In this document: piece by piece, positions 1-8,574 of the stretch
Numbering within the stretch: the first letter of the stretch is position 1
Layout of the letters: each line of letters opens with the position of its first letter
NCBI GenBank assembly: GCA_030428565.1
Contig: JAUIDR010000015.1
Location: 1 to 63,879, forward strand
Reading direction: 5' to 3'
Origin: Alphaproteobacteria bacterium
Lineage (GTDB): Bacteria > Pseudomonadota > Alphaproteobacteria > UBA7985 > JAUIBT01
DNA length: 63,879 nt
The notes under the pieces: model-generated
What the model was told of the DNA's origin: nothing
The model's database searches: none
What the model saw: only the letters and a program-made list of their open reading frames with translations
Made by a program: the position numbers and the translations under genes

Positions 1-1
1 C

Positions 2-41
2 CGCGACAATCAAAATCAATAAAAACCTTGATGGTGTCGCG
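2..41. other. inverted repeat at left edge of window
   Basis: Positions 2-8 (CGCGACA) pair with 35-41, and 9-13 pair with 28-32 across a two-base bulge, giving a stem of about 12 bp. No T-run follows on either strand, so it is not a clear terminator. It lies upstream of the first gene and could be a leader structure or an operator; its role is unknown. Confidence 0.35.
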
Positions 42-112
42 AAAACCCGCCACCATCACAAACGTCGCGACCAAGGACTATCATCCTGATTGACGCACAA
101 CTCTCATCCAGA

Positions 113-1339
113 TTGTCGCTCTATACTGACGCCTCACTGCAGCCTGACGCCTCACTGCAGCCTAACGAAGACACCGCCGCTCCAGAGGAAGCTGAGACTC
201 CCGTAGGGTCAGATACGCCTGAAGGTCAAGCCCCCGCAAGTCCGATGCCAGAAGCAACGGCAAGCGAAGAGGCCCCAGACCACCAGAGCACAGACCACCA
301 GAGCACAGACCACCAGAGCACAGACCACCAGAGCACAGGCGAAGAAGCCAACAGCAACACCGCTGCCAGCGCAGGCGACGCTGAAGCGCTCCTTGCCGGG
401 GCTAACGAACCACCTACGTCACAGCTCAGCGACAGCCAACGCGCCAGTTTTGACGCCTGCGAGCAACAAGCCGCACCGCAACAATACGGCGGCCCGGCAT
501 TCAGCGACCTGCAACCTGATCTAGCTTTGGCGGCCTGCAACCAGGCCTGGCAGCAAGTTCCCAGCAAAATTGCGACCATATCGGCCTACATCGGGCGCAT
601 CGTCGAATCACAAGGCCAGACCGAGGCCGCCTTCTGGCTCTATAAGCGTGCGACCGCCGACGGCCTGCCGGTTGGTTATGGCCTCATGGCCTATCGCTTA
701 ATGCGTTTGGGCGAAGACGACGCCAAAGCCGCCCAAATTGCAGAGACCGGCCACGCCTTGGGAGACTGGAACGCGGCGAATGTCTTGGCGACCCTCTACG
801 CTCAAGAACGGATCGAAGGTAAGGGACCGGCGGATGCACTGGCACTGATCGAATACGTAGCCGAGCAAGGCAGCCCCTTTGCCCAATATCTGACCGCCTG
901 GCTCTATGAGACCCACGCCGACGACACGCTTGCAGCGCTCGACTGGTATGAGCGCGCCGTTGAAAATGGAGAGGATGCAGCGGCCGCCTTTTTGGCCGAT
1001 CTACTTGAGCGCGGTCTCGCCCAGCAGGGGAATGAAAACGAAGGCGACGACGGCGGCGATACGACGGTTGATGCAGATAGTTCCCCTGATACCGCCATAC
1101 CCAGCGACGAAGACGTGGAGCGGGCCGCTGCCCTTTACTGGCAGGCTCTAAAGCGCGGTGATTCTTGGGCTGAACAGCAGTTCACCCAGCGTGGCAAGGA
1201 ACGCGCGCCCGCCATTTTGATGGACATCCAGCAACGGTTAGCGGAAGCCGGGTTTAAAGTGGGCACCCCTGACGGCATCTATGGCCGCAAGACCGAACGC
1301 GCCATTCGGGCACTAGTGTCACACGCGGCCAAGCCTTAA
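113..1339 (+). CDS. Sel1-like repeat protein with C-terminal peptidoglycan-binding domain
   Basis: The protein is about 408 residues. The first 130 or so are low-complexity, acidic, Pro/Glu/Ser-rich and include two in-frame tandem repeats (DASLQP twice, DHQST four times). The middle (about 150-300) consists of helical TPR/Sel1-like repeats rich in Ala, Leu, Tyr and Gly. The last 40 residues resemble a PG_binding_1 domain (QQRLAEAGF, GTPDGIYGRKTERAI). Such domains usually place proteins in the envelope, but no signal peptide is visible in this start choice. The start is uncertain: the reading frame is open from position 32 without ATG or GTG; TTG at 113 is the first conventional start, while an AAGGA at 73-77 would better suit a CTG at 86. 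Function is unknown; an envelope scaffold is inferred. Confidence 0.7.
   Translation: MSLYTDASLQPDASLQPNEDTAAPEEAETPVGSDTPEGQAPASPMPEATASEEAPDHQSTDHQSTDHQSTDHQSTGEEANSNTAASAGDAEALLAGANEPPTSQLSDSQRASFDACEQQAAPQQYGGPAFSDLQPDLALAACNQAWQQVPSKIATISAYIGRIVESQGQTEAAFWLYKRATADGLPVGYGLMAYRLMRLGEDDAKAAQIAETGHALGDWNAANVLATLYAQERIEGKGPADALALIEYVAEQGSPFAQYLTAWLYETHADDTLAALDWYERAVENGEDAAAAFLADLLERGLAQQGNENEGDDGGDTTVDADSSPDTAIPSDEDVERAAALYWQALKRGDSWAEQQFTQRGKERAPAILMDIQQRLAEAGFKVGTPDGIYGRKTERAIRALVSHAAKP
126..161 (+). repeat. 18-bp in-frame tandem duplication
   Basis: Two perfect copies of an 18-bp unit at 126-143 and 144-161 encode two DASLQP hexapeptides at the extreme N-terminus of the first gene. Confidence 0.9.
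276..335 (+). repeat. 15-bp in-frame tandem repeat, four copies
   Basis: Four perfect copies of CAGACCACCAGAGCA at 276-290, 291-305, 306-320 and 321-335 encode DHQST four times in the disordered N-terminal part of the first gene. The period is a multiple of three, so copy-number change would keep the frame. Perfect identity suggests recent expansion. Confidence 0.95.
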
Positions 1340-1370
1340 GTCTGGCAAGACCCGAAATTTCAAAGCGCCA

Positions 1371-1410
1371 GCAAAACAAAAGCGCCCACTGCAAGAAAGC
1401 AGCAGGCGCT
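1371..1410 (-). terminator. rho-independent terminator after clpP
   Basis: On the minus strand an AGCGCC/GGCGCT stem extended by CTGC/GCAG is followed by a T-rich tail (TTTTGTTTTG). It lies 130 bases downstream of the clpP stop and also faces the end of the first gene, so it may serve the convergent pair. Confidence 0.75.
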
Positions 1411-1540
1411 CCTGTGTCCAACCTTTCGTCGGTCGCTTAGCGCAAGCTGCGAACCAGTGCCAACACGAGTGAGCATGGACTTGCGTTAGAGATCAGTCAG
1501 CTAGAGCGGCTGGGCTGTTGCTACACCAGCGCCCGGTGCT

Positions 1541-2179
1541 CTAGTCCTCGCTAGCACCCGTGGGGCGCTGGGTGACGACCTCGTCAATCAGCCCAAATTC
1601 CAACGCTTCTTCGGGTGTCAAGAAGGTGTCGCGCTCCATGGCCTTTTCGATCTCTTCTTCCGATTTGCCGGTGTGCTTGGCGTAGAGTTCATTCAGTCGC
1701 TTGCGGGTCTTGAGGATCTCTTGAGCCTGAATCGCAATATCGCTGGCTTGGCCCTGAGCGCCGCCCGAGGGCTGGTGCACCATGATCTTAGAGTTCGGCA
1801 AACTATATCGTTTTCCGGCCGCACCGCCCATCAGCAGCAGCGAGCCCGCCGAGGCAGACAGGCCGATCGAGACCGTACAAACATCCGGGCGCACGTATTG
1901 CATGGTGTCATACATGGCTAAGCCCGCCGACACCGAGCCGCCTGGGCTGTTAATATAAAGGAAAATATCTTTCTTGGGATTCTCGCTCTCAAGGAACAGC
2001 AATTGAGCGCAGACCAGCGAAGCCATGTAGTCTTCAATGGGACCGGTCAGGAAAATAATCCGGTCCTTGAGCATGCGCGAATAGATATCATAAGAACGCT
2101 CGCCACGGTTGGTCTGCTCGACCACCATTGGGACAAGGTTCATTGACGGGGGCGTCCAACCGGAAAATTCTGAGCTCAT
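1541..2179 (-). CDS. clpP: ATP-dependent Clp protease proteolytic subunit
   Basis: ClpP forms the tetradecameric serine-protease chamber that degrades substrates unfolded by ClpX or ClpA in the cytoplasm. With the chosen start the protein is 212 residues, normal for the family. The catalytic triad is visible with canonical spacing: Ser110 in GLSASAGS, His135 in MVHQP and Asp184 in MERD. INSPGG near residue 77 forms part of the oxyanion region. An ATG six bases further upstream overlaps the AGGA ribosome-binding site, whereas the ATG at 2179 has AGGA five bases before it, so the shorter start is preferred. tig lies upstream on the same strand, but a terminator separates them. The partner clpX is 55 kb away beside lon rather than adjacent. 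Confidence 0.97.
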   Translation of the reverse strand: MSSEFSGWTPPSMNLVPMVVEQTNRGERSYDIYSRMLKDRIIFLTGPIEDYMASLVCAQLLFLESENPKKDIFLYINSPGGSVSAGLAMYDTMQYVRPDVCTVSIGLSASAGSLLLMGGAAGKRYSLPNSKIMVHQPSGGAQGQASDIAIQAQEILKTRKRLNELYAKHTGKSEEEIEKAMERDTFLTPEEALEFGLIDEVVTQRPTGASED

Positions 2180-2322
2180 GGTCATCCTAAAGTCATGGTG
2201 TCAAATGCGGAGGCAAGCCCCCTGCCGACAAGGCTAATGCTCCATAGGTGGCGGTTTGGCGGCAGGATTCAATCCCTTTTTCATCCTGGCTGGCTAAGAA
2301 CGCCGAACGAGGCTGCCAAGGC

Positions 2323-2364
2323 AAAGAAAAAGGGCGCTGAAGCTGATCTAGCTCCGCGCCCTTC
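2323..2364 (-). terminator. rho-independent terminator between tig and clpP
   Basis: On the minus strand AGGGCGC and GCGCCCT pair with an inner GAAGCTGATCTAGCTCC-type extension, followed by TTTTTCTTT. It lies 25-65 bases after the tig stop, so clpP probably needs its own promoter in the roughly 140 bases before its start. Confidence 0.85.
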
Positions 2365-2388
2365 ATGTCAATGGCGACAACCCAAGCT

Positions 2389-3723
2389 TTACATTTCTTC
2401 CAGGCTATCAACCAGTTCTTTTAGCTCATCAACGCTGATGACCTTTTCCTTGGCACCGGCCAACTCAGCGATGAAGTCCACGACCTTCTGCTCCAAAACG
2501 GGAGCCGACAGGCTGCGCATGGCTTCTGGAGTCTTTTGCATGTACTCCAAGAAAGCTTGCTCCTGGCCGGGGTAACGACGGGCTTCGCGGAACAGTGCCG
2601 CGCGCAGATCGTCTTCTTCAACCGTGATCTTGTTGGCAGACGCCACTTCTTGCATGACCAAGCCCAGCTTGACGCGACGCTCGGCGATCTTGCGATAGTC
2701 GGCCTTCAGCTCGTCTTCGTCTTTCTTTGCTTCTTCTTCGTCCAACTGGCCCGCTTCTTTGGCCTTTTCGATCTGTTCCCAGATGCCGTTGAACTCAGCG
2801 TCTACCATAGATTGCGGCAGGTCGAAGGTGTGGCCTTCGTCCATGGCGTCCAGAACGCGGCGCTTCAAGACCTGACCGGTCAGCTCGCTGTAGTGACGCT
2901 CGATGTCATTGACGATGTTTTCCTTCAGTTGATCCAGGCTCTCCAGACCGACTTTCTTGGCCAACTCGTCGTCGATTTCAGCGGCTTTGGTCACGCGAAC
3001 TTCTTTGATAGTGACGTGGAACTTGGTGTCGTTGCCCGCCAACTTATCAACGCCGTAGTCCTCAGGGAACTTGACGTCCAAATCGCGCTCTTCACCGGCT
3101 TTGGCGCCGATCAACTGCTCTTCGAAGCCCGGCACGAATGAACCAGAGCCGATTTCCAGGTTGAAATCATCGGCGGACATGCCCGGCAGGCTCTCGCCAT
3201 TCACTTCGCCCTTGAAGTCGATAATAGCGATGTCACCTTCTTCGATGGCCTTGCCTTCAGGGGCTGCTTCGCTGTCCTTAGACTGGCTTGCGATGCGCTC
3301 CAAGGTGCTGTTGACTTCATCTTCAGGCGCTTCGACTTTGACACGCTCCAAAGTCAGACCCGCGAAGTCCATAGGCGCGATTGTCGGCAAGATGTCCAGA
3401 GAGACGCTGAATTTCAGGTCTTTGCCTTCGTCGAAATCGACTTCTTCGACTTTCGGCTGCGCTGCCGGCTTCAGTTCATTGTCCTCGATGGCCTTTGCAA
3501 CGCCTTCGTTGACGCTGGCTTCAAAGATCTCGCCCATAACGGACTTGCTATAGCGCTGGCGCAGCAAGTTCATCGGCACTTTGCCGGGACGAAAACCGGG
3601 GAGCTTGATCTCAGTAGAAAGCTCCTTAAGGCGCGCATCGACCTTCTCGGCGATGGTCGCCGCAGGAATGACAATATCGTAGGCGCGCGCTAGGCCTTCG
3701 GATTTCGTTTCGGTAATTTGCAT
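2389..3723 (-). CDS. tig: trigger factor, ribosome-associated chaperone
   Basis: Trigger factor binds ribosomal protein L23 at the exit tunnel, shields nascent chains and carries a peptidyl-prolyl isomerase domain. The 444-residue product matches family length. The N-terminal ribosome-binding signature GFRPGKVP is at about residues 44-51. The FKBP-like domain (about 160-245) includes EEGDIAIIDFKG and VPGFEEQL; the C-terminal arms are helical and Glu/Lys-rich. The start MQITETKSEG at 3723 was chosen because a longer open frame runs back through the tRNA-Leu gene and is artefactual. No strong Shine-Dalgarno is visible. tRNA-Leu lies immediately upstream on the same strand and may be cotranscribed. 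Confidence 0.97.
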   Translation of the reverse strand: MQITETKSEGLARAYDIVIPAATIAEKVDARLKELSTEIKLPGFRPGKVPMNLLRQRYSKSVMGEIFEASVNEGVAKAIEDNELKPAAQPKVEEVDFDEGKDLKFSVSLDILPTIAPMDFAGLTLERVKVEAPEDEVNSTLERIASQSKDSEAAPEGKAIEEGDIAIIDFKGEVNGESLPGMSADDFNLEIGSGSFVPGFEEQLIGAKAGEERDLDVKFPEDYGVDKLAGNDTKFHVTIKEVRVTKAAEIDDELAKKVGLESLDQLKENIVNDIERHYSELTGQVLKRRVLDAMDEGHTFDLPQSMVDAEFNGIWEQIEKAKEAGQLDEEEAKKDEDELKADYRKIAERRVKLGLVMQEVASANKITVEEDDLRAALFREARRYPGQEQAFLEYMQKTPEAMRSLSAPVLEQKVVDFIAELAGAKEKVISVDELKELVDSLEEM

Positions 3724-3752
3724 GCTGTTTGAATCTTCGGAGCTGTTATTTG

Positions 3753-3837
3753 TGGTGCGGGTGGAGGGACTTGAACCCCCACGCCCGAAGACACCAGAAC
3801 CTAAATCTGGCGCGTCTACCAATTCCGCCACACCCGC
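3753..3837 (-). tRNA. tRNA-Leu (anticodon UAG)
   Basis: Read on the minus strand, the 85-base gene starts GCGGGTG, has a D-arm TGGCGGAATTGGTAGACGC typical of leucine tRNA, an anticodon loop TTTAGGT giving UAG, a long variable arm (TGTCTTCGGGCG) and a T-arm GGTTCAAGTCC; the acceptor closes and the 3' CCA is encoded. It sits 29 bases upstream of tig. No integrase or attachment-like duplication is visible nearby. Confidence 0.97.
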
Positions 3838-3848
3838 AAGGAAGCCGC

Positions 3849-3877
3849 TCTATAGCGCGCTCCTTGGCTGGGTGCAA
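3849..3877 (-). promoter_or_regulatory. sigma-70-type promoter for tRNA-Leu/tig
   Basis: On the minus strand TTGCAC (3872-3877), a 17-base spacer and TATAGA (3849-3854) form a near-consensus promoter ending 11 bases before the tRNA 5' end. Confidence 0.65.
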
Positions 3878-3992
3878 GCCCTGTCTTGCTCAAGCTTGGC
3901 TTCTTATGCTCCTTGGGGGCAAACCAGGGCAAGGGCGTGCCAAAATGGCTCAGGTATTTTCCACCGGTGGCCGCCATGCCAAAAGCCCCACG

Positions 3993-4060
3993 ACCGAGAA
4001 CCCACTACCGGGGCCTAGAGACCGGGGCCTGGAGACCGGGGCCTGGAGACCGGGGCACCT
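3993..4060. repeat. 14-bp tandem repeat overlapping the recJ stop
   Basis: Units of 14 bases beginning ACCG: a degenerate unit at 3993-4006, ACCGGGGCCTAGAG at 4007-4020, two identical ACCGGGGCCTGGAG at 4021-4048 and a truncated, diverged unit at 4049-4060. The recJ stop codon (4059-4061) overlaps the last unit. The rest of 3838-3992 holds the tRNA promoter and nothing else recognisable. Confidence 0.9.
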
Positions 4061-5858
4061 AGTTCGCCGCGCTCGCCACATCGTCCACCAGCATTTGCAC
4101 CGCTTGGGGCCCCGACCAATTGTCGGCACGCAAGTGCCCTGCGATTGCAATCGGCTGCTTGCCAGCCGAGGCCTGCTGCAAGAACTGGCCCAAAGGCGAG
4201 CCTGCAGCACGAAATGCCATGGCCTTTAGTTTATAGCTTTGCCCGGCCTGGCTCAGGCGAAGACGATAGTGCTCCTTGCCCGCTCCCACAGCGCTTAAGT
4301 GATCGACACTGACGCCCGCCAGGGCAAATCTCGGCTCGGGGTTAGCTTGGCCAAAGGGCGCGGCTTGCTGGACTTCCTCGACCAAGCGGATACGCGCGCC
4401 CGGCAGGCCAATGACCGCATCGACACCAAGGCGCGGGACCATGGTATCCTCGTCCAGACTTTCGAGCTGCTTTTCGGCAAAAGCCAAGAAGGCCGGCAAT
4501 TGCTCCCGAGTCAGGCTGAGGCCAGCAGCCATGGCGTGCCCGCCACCTGCGGTCAACAGGCCGCGATGTTTGGCCTGCAAAACCAGAGCCCCGAGGTCAA
4601 AGCCTGGAATAGAGCGCGCCGAGCCCTTGGCCTCATCGCCGTTCCAAGTCAGCACGAGTGCCGGGCGGTGGTAGCGTTCCTTCAGGCGGCCCGCGACAAT
4701 ACCTATGACGCCTTCGTGCCAGCCCTCGCGCTCTGCGACCAAGAAGCGGCCTTTGTGATGGCGCACCTGATCTTCAGCCTGTTCGATCATGGCCGCCTCC
4801 AGAGCCTTACGCTCGTCGTTTTGGCGGTCGAGTTGCTGGGCGATGCGCTGCGCACGATCAAAGTCGCCGGTAGTCAGCAGCTCCAGACCCAGGCCCGCAC
4901 TGCCGATGCGACCCGCCGCATTGAGGCGCGGGCCGAGCTGAAAGCCCAAGGTCGAGGCGTTGAGCGCTTCGTGCAGGCGACAGCATTCCAACAGCGCTCT
5001 AAGACCGATGTTATCGCGCTGACCCAAAACGCTGAGGCCCTGCTTGACCAACACACGATTGAGCCCCACCAGCGGCACGACATCGCAAACGGTTGCCAAG
5101 GCCGCCAAATCCAGGGCTTCGCGCAGATCAACAGGGCGTCGGTCGCTTGTAAAAAAGTTTGCCTCTTTAAGGCGGCGCTGTAGGGCGACCAAAAATAGGA
5201 ACACCACCCCGCCCGCACAGAGATAGCCAAGCTCGCTATCGTCGTCGATTCGGTTCGGATTGACCACCGCGTCCACCTCGGGCAGTCGAGCTTCGGCCTT
5301 GTGGTGATCCAAAACCAAGACCTGCAAGCCCAGCTCCTTCGCGCGATCTAGCGGTTCAAAAGCTGTAATTCCGCAATCGATGGTGATGAGCAGCTCGGCG
5401 CCCTGCCCGGCCAAAGTCTCCATGGCAGCCACGTTGGGGCCATAGCCCTCCTTTTGGCGATTTGGCAGGTAGACAAGGGGCTCATGACCATAGGCCACAA
5501 GCGCCTTGCGCAGCATGGCGGTCGAGGACATGCCATCGACGTCATAATCACCAAACAGCGCGATCTTTTGGCCGGCCGCTAGCGCGCCCGCAACCAAAGC
5601 CGCGGCTTGGTCCATATCGGCTAGCACGCTGGGATCGGGCATCAGCTCACGCAGGCGCGGATTGAGAAAATGCGGCGCATAGTCGAAGTCGATTTGCCGG
5701 GCTTCCAGCACCGCACCCAGCGTGGCCGAAATCCCAAGTTTTTGTGACAAAAACTCCGCCTGACGCGCGTCCTTGCCTCGAAACTCCCATCGCTTGCCGC
5801 TCGCCGAGCGCTCAACACCCAGAACAAGCCTGCGTTGCGGAGGAGCGGAGGACTTCAT
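4059..5858 (-). CDS. recJ: single-stranded-DNA-specific 5'-3' exonuclease RecJ
   Basis: RecJ degrades single-stranded DNA 5' to 3' in recombination and mismatch/base-excision repair. The 599-residue protein has the DHH phosphoesterase motifs: DYDVDG at 104-109, TIDCG at 159-163 and LDHHK at 183-187, all metal-binding. The C-terminal half has the DHHA1 signature (GSARS, GGGHAMAAGLSL) and an OB-like tail. It follows hom by 10 bases on the same strand, so the two are probably cotranscribed. In many alphaproteobacteria glpX sits between them; here it does not. No clear ribosome-binding site precedes the ATG, consistent with translational coupling. The stop codon lies inside a tandem repeat. Confidence 0.97.
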   Translation of the reverse strand: MKSSAPPQRRLVLGVERSASGKRWEFRGKDARQAEFLSQKLGISATLGAVLEARQIDFDYAPHFLNPRLRELMPDPSVLADMDQAAALVAGALAAGQKIALFGDYDVDGMSSTAMLRKALVAYGHEPLVYLPNRQKEGYGPNVAAMETLAGQGAELLITIDCGITAFEPLDRAKELGLQVLVLDHHKAEARLPEVDAVVNPNRIDDDSELGYLCAGGVVFLFLVALQRRLKEANFFTSDRRPVDLREALDLAALATVCDVVPLVGLNRVLVKQGLSVLGQRDNIGLRALLECCRLHEALNASTLGFQLGPRLNAAGRIGSAGLGLELLTTGDFDRAQRIAQQLDRQNDERKALEAAMIEQAEDQVRHHKGRFLVAEREGWHEGVIGIVAGRLKERYHRPALVLTWNGDEAKGSARSIPGFDLGALVLQAKHRGLLTAGGGHAMAAGLSLTREQLPAFLAFAEKQLESLDEDTMVPRLGVDAVIGLPGARIRLVEEVQQAAPFGQANPEPRFALAGVSVDHLSAVGAGKEHYRLRLSQAGQSYKLKAMAFRAAGSPLGQFLQQASAGKQPIAIAGHLRADNWSGPQAVQMLVDDVASAAN

Positions 5859-5868
5859 AACCAGCGCT

Positions 5869-7185
5869 TTATAGCTCTTGAATGATCATCATGTGCATGG
5901 GCTCAACCACTATCGGCAAAGCGTCCAGCTCCTTGCGTGCGGCACGAATATTAGCGAACCGCGCTTCATGCGTGATGATAATCAAAGAAACAGGCAGCCC
6001 TTCGCGCCCTTCGCGCTGAATGAGGCTTGCTATGGAGATTTCTTCACGACCGAAGATCTCCGCCACTTTGGCCAGAGCGCCCGGTTGATCCAAAATTGTC
6101 AGATGCATATAGACCGCACGATAGAGGTCTTCGTCATTGGAGAGCTTGGCTGGCGTCAAGGCATCGCAAGGAACGCCCAAGGTCGGGACCGATGTGCCGC
6201 GCGCCAGGTCCACTAAATCGCTCACCACGGCCGAAGCCGTTGGCCCCGCGCCCGCGCCGCGGCCAACCATCATGACCTCATCGACATAATTGCCATTGGC
6301 AACGACCGCATTGAAAACGCCCTCGACCTTGCCGATTTCGCTCTCCTTGGGCACCAAGACTGGGCGCACAAACTGCTCGATGCTGCCGTCAGGCAAGCGC
6401 CGTGCAAGGCCCAGCAGCTTAATGCGATAGCCCAGTTCGTCGGCGATTTGGATATCGGGAGCGCTGATGCGCCGGATGCCTTCGACCTGCAGTTTGTCGA
6501 AGTCTAGTTGGGTGCCAAAGGCCATGGAGGCCAAAAGGGTCAGCTTGTGGGCGGCGTCATATCCGTCCACGTCCAAGCTGGGTTCGGCCTCGGCATAGCC
6601 CAGCTCTTGAGCCTCTGCTAGAACCGCATCAAAGCCGCGACCGGTCTCGCGCATGCTGGAAAGAATGTAGTTACAGGTGCCGTTCAAGATGCCGTAGACC
6701 ATCTTGATTTGGTTGCCGGCCAAGCCTTCGCGCAGGCCCTTGACCGCAGGAATACCCCCGGCGACCGCAGCTTCAAACAGCAACTGCACGCCATTTTCTT
6801 CGGCCAGGCGGCTCAAGCGCATACCATCGTGCGCCAGCAGGGCTTTATTTGCCGTGACCACCGACTTGCCGTTTCGAAGCGCGGTTTCAACCAGCTCCAG
6901 CGCTGTGCCGGTCTCACCGCCGACCATTTCCAGCACCACGTCAACGTCGTCCCGACGGGCGAGCGCAATCGGGTCTTCTTCCCAGGCCAAATCTGACAGA
7001 TCCATCCCGCGGTCTTTGGTACGCGAACGCGCAGAGACGGCCACGACCTCAAGGTTCTTGCCCGTGCGTTGACAAATCACCTCGCCATTGTCGCGCAACA
7101 ACGTCAGCACACCCATCCCGACGGTTCCAAGACCAGCAAGAGCAATGCGAATGGTAGAGCGAGGCGCAGGTTTGTCAGACGACAC
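5869..7185 (-). CDS. hom: homoserine dehydrogenase
   Basis: This enzyme reduces aspartate semialdehyde to homoserine with NAD(P)H, on the route to threonine and methionine. With the GTG start at 7185 it is 438 residues, the usual length. The nucleotide-binding loop GLGTVG lies near the N-terminus; the catalytic region includes NGTCNYIL and the substrate-binding stretch YAEAEPSLDVDG; the C-terminal 80 residues form an ACT domain (LTILDQPGALAKV), suggesting threonine feedback. The start was chosen because AGGAAAG lies nine bases upstream; ATGs at 7215 and 7323 would add basic, family-atypical residues. It is the first gene of a hom-recJ operon. Confidence 0.95.
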   Translation of the reverse strand: MSSDKPAPRSTIRIALAGLGTVGMGVLTLLRDNGEVICQRTGKNLEVVAVSARSRTKDRGMDLSDLAWEEDPIALARRDDVDVVLEMVGGETGTALELVETALRNGKSVVTANKALLAHDGMRLSRLAEENGVQLLFEAAVAGGIPAVKGLREGLAGNQIKMVYGILNGTCNYILSSMRETGRGFDAVLAEAQELGYAEAEPSLDVDGYDAAHKLTLLASMAFGTQLDFDKLQVEGIRRISAPDIQIADELGYRIKLLGLARRLPDGSIEQFVRPVLVPKESEIGKVEGVFNAVVANGNYVDEVMMVGRGAGAGPTASAVVSDLVDLARGTSVPTLGVPCDALTPAKLSNDEDLYRAVYMHLTILDQPGALAKVAEIFGREEISIASLIQREGREGLPVSLIIITHEARFANIRAARKELDALPIVVEPMHMMIIQEL

Positions 7186-7331
7186 GAGAGAGATCTTTCC
7201 TGTAAGGGGGGGCATGATCGAATTAGCAGATCGCCGCGCCCTCAATCGGGGCGCAGCGCGCTGACTGCTTAAACCATCTAGCGCCAGGCTGGCAAAAGGA
7301 AATACGCCCAAAAGGGTGCGCACATTGGCAC

Positions 7332-7359
7332 AAAAAAGGGGAGCCAGGCTCCCCTTTTT
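7332..7359. terminator. bidirectional rho-independent terminator
   Basis: A perfect 14-base inverted repeat (AAAAAAGGGGAGCC and complement) flanked by six A and six T. On the minus strand it ends the OmpA-like gene, 20 bases after that stop, and separates it from hom. Confidence 0.9.
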
Positions 7360-7381
7360 TCATACATTGCTTGGACTGAGC

Positions 7382-8362
7382 TTATTGGCTGACCAACAAT
7401 AGCTCGACCCGGCGGTTGTAATCAGCACCACCAGGCACTTGATTCGCGGTGCCTCGGGCTTGCGGGATGATGAGCTGCTTTGGCACCTTCAGGGTCTCCA
7501 TCAGGTAACGCACCACAACACCTGCCCGCTTTGCAGACATTTTGCGGTTGACCTCTTCGCTGGTCTTACCGTCCTTCGATGCGTGGCCGATGACCGCCAG
7601 GCGACCGCCCTTCTGCTTCAGGATCTGCACGACGTCTTTCAAGATCAGCGTATCGCGGCGCGACAGGCTAGACGAGCCGTTTTGGAAGTAGATCACCGCA
7701 AGCTTGGCAACGTTCGGCGCCGCTGACGGGCTGCTGGTCGAAGCAGCGCTACTGGCTGTGCCTGCCGATGGAGACAGGCTTGCCGTTGAATTATTGAGCG
7801 CTGAGGGCGTCACAATATTTGACGGTGCTGGCAAGCTGGTGCTGCTGGTCGTTGCGCCCGCGGTTCCCAAACCAGAGGGAGTGCCGAGGCTTGGTGCGGT
7901 GGCCGCGCCGGTCGGAGCGGTTGGGATTGATGACAGATTCGCGACCTGCTGATTGAGCTGCTGACCGCTGGATGAATACTGCTGGCGCATCGCCGCCAAG
8001 CGGTCATTCGCGCTGCTCGCCGATGCGTTGGGCTGCGGCAAACCGGTGTTTTGAGCCGTCACAGGAACGGCAGGCATCGCGGGCGTCGAAACGCTGGGCG
8101 CTGGTGCGCTCGCCAGGCTCTGACCCGTGCTGGAGACAGACGCTGCCGTGGTGTTCAAACCGTCTTGGATGGTGTTGACTTGTTGCGCAGAGCTGGTTTG
8201 TGGCGCTGGTGGCACGGAACTCAAGCTGGGATAAGGGTCTTGATACAGCGCCTCATCCGAATTGCGTGAGAACTTAGGCAAGCGGTTGCGCAGACCACAG
8301 CTTGTCACCAACATGACACCCACCAACGACAGTAGGATAAGGGTTGTGGATTGCAGTCGCAT
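7382..8362 (-). CDS. OmpA-family lipoprotein
   Basis: A 326-residue envelope protein. The N-terminus is a lipoprotein signal with Cys22 in LVTSC. A long Ser/Thr/Ala/Pro/Gln-rich linker (about 40-215) follows, then a C-terminal OmpA domain that should bind peptidoglycan (VIYFQNGSSSLSRRD, VIGHASKDG, NRKMSAKRAGVV, YNRRVELLL). It probably tethers outer membrane to cell wall. The ATG at 8362 is preferred over a TTG four codons upstream because GGGG lies six bases before it. It is followed by a strong terminator and appears monocistronic. The linker is too low in complexity to assign a precise family. Confidence 0.88.
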   Translation of the reverse strand: MRLQSTTLILLSLVGVMLVTSCGLRNRLPKFSRNSDEALYQDPYPSLSSVPPAPQTSSAQQVNTIQDGLNTTAASVSSTGQSLASAPAPSVSTPAMPAVPVTAQNTGLPQPNASASSANDRLAAMRQQYSSSGQQLNQQVANLSSIPTAPTGAATAPSLGTPSGLGTAGATTSSTSLPAPSNIVTPSALNNSTASLSPSAGTASSAASTSSPSAAPNVAKLAVIYFQNGSSSLSRRDTLILKDVVQILKQKGGRLAVIGHASKDGKTSEEVNRKMSAKRAGVVVRYLMETLKVPKQLIIPQARGTANQVPGGADYNRRVELLLVSQ

Positions 8363-8574
8363 AAGGATCCCCAAATATTTCGTAATGTGTCTTCCCGGCC
8401 AGGCTTGCCCGTTCAGTCAGACCTATAGCGCTGGTTCTTATATGATTTTCCAGCTAAATGCCTCGGGCAGCCGCTTTGAAGCGCCGAGGCGACTTATCCC
8501 AAGCTTAGCCGCAAATGCGCCTGATTTTAGGCATTTCGCTGCAAAGCGCGACCCGATTGGCGCTACCTAATGTT

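Noticed and set aside
3724-3831. N-terminal extension of trigger factor beginning MAELVDAPDLGSG
   Set aside because: This is the translation of the tRNA-Leu gene in the tig frame, a classic annotation artefact; the tRNA is intact and tig homologues start at MQITETKSE.
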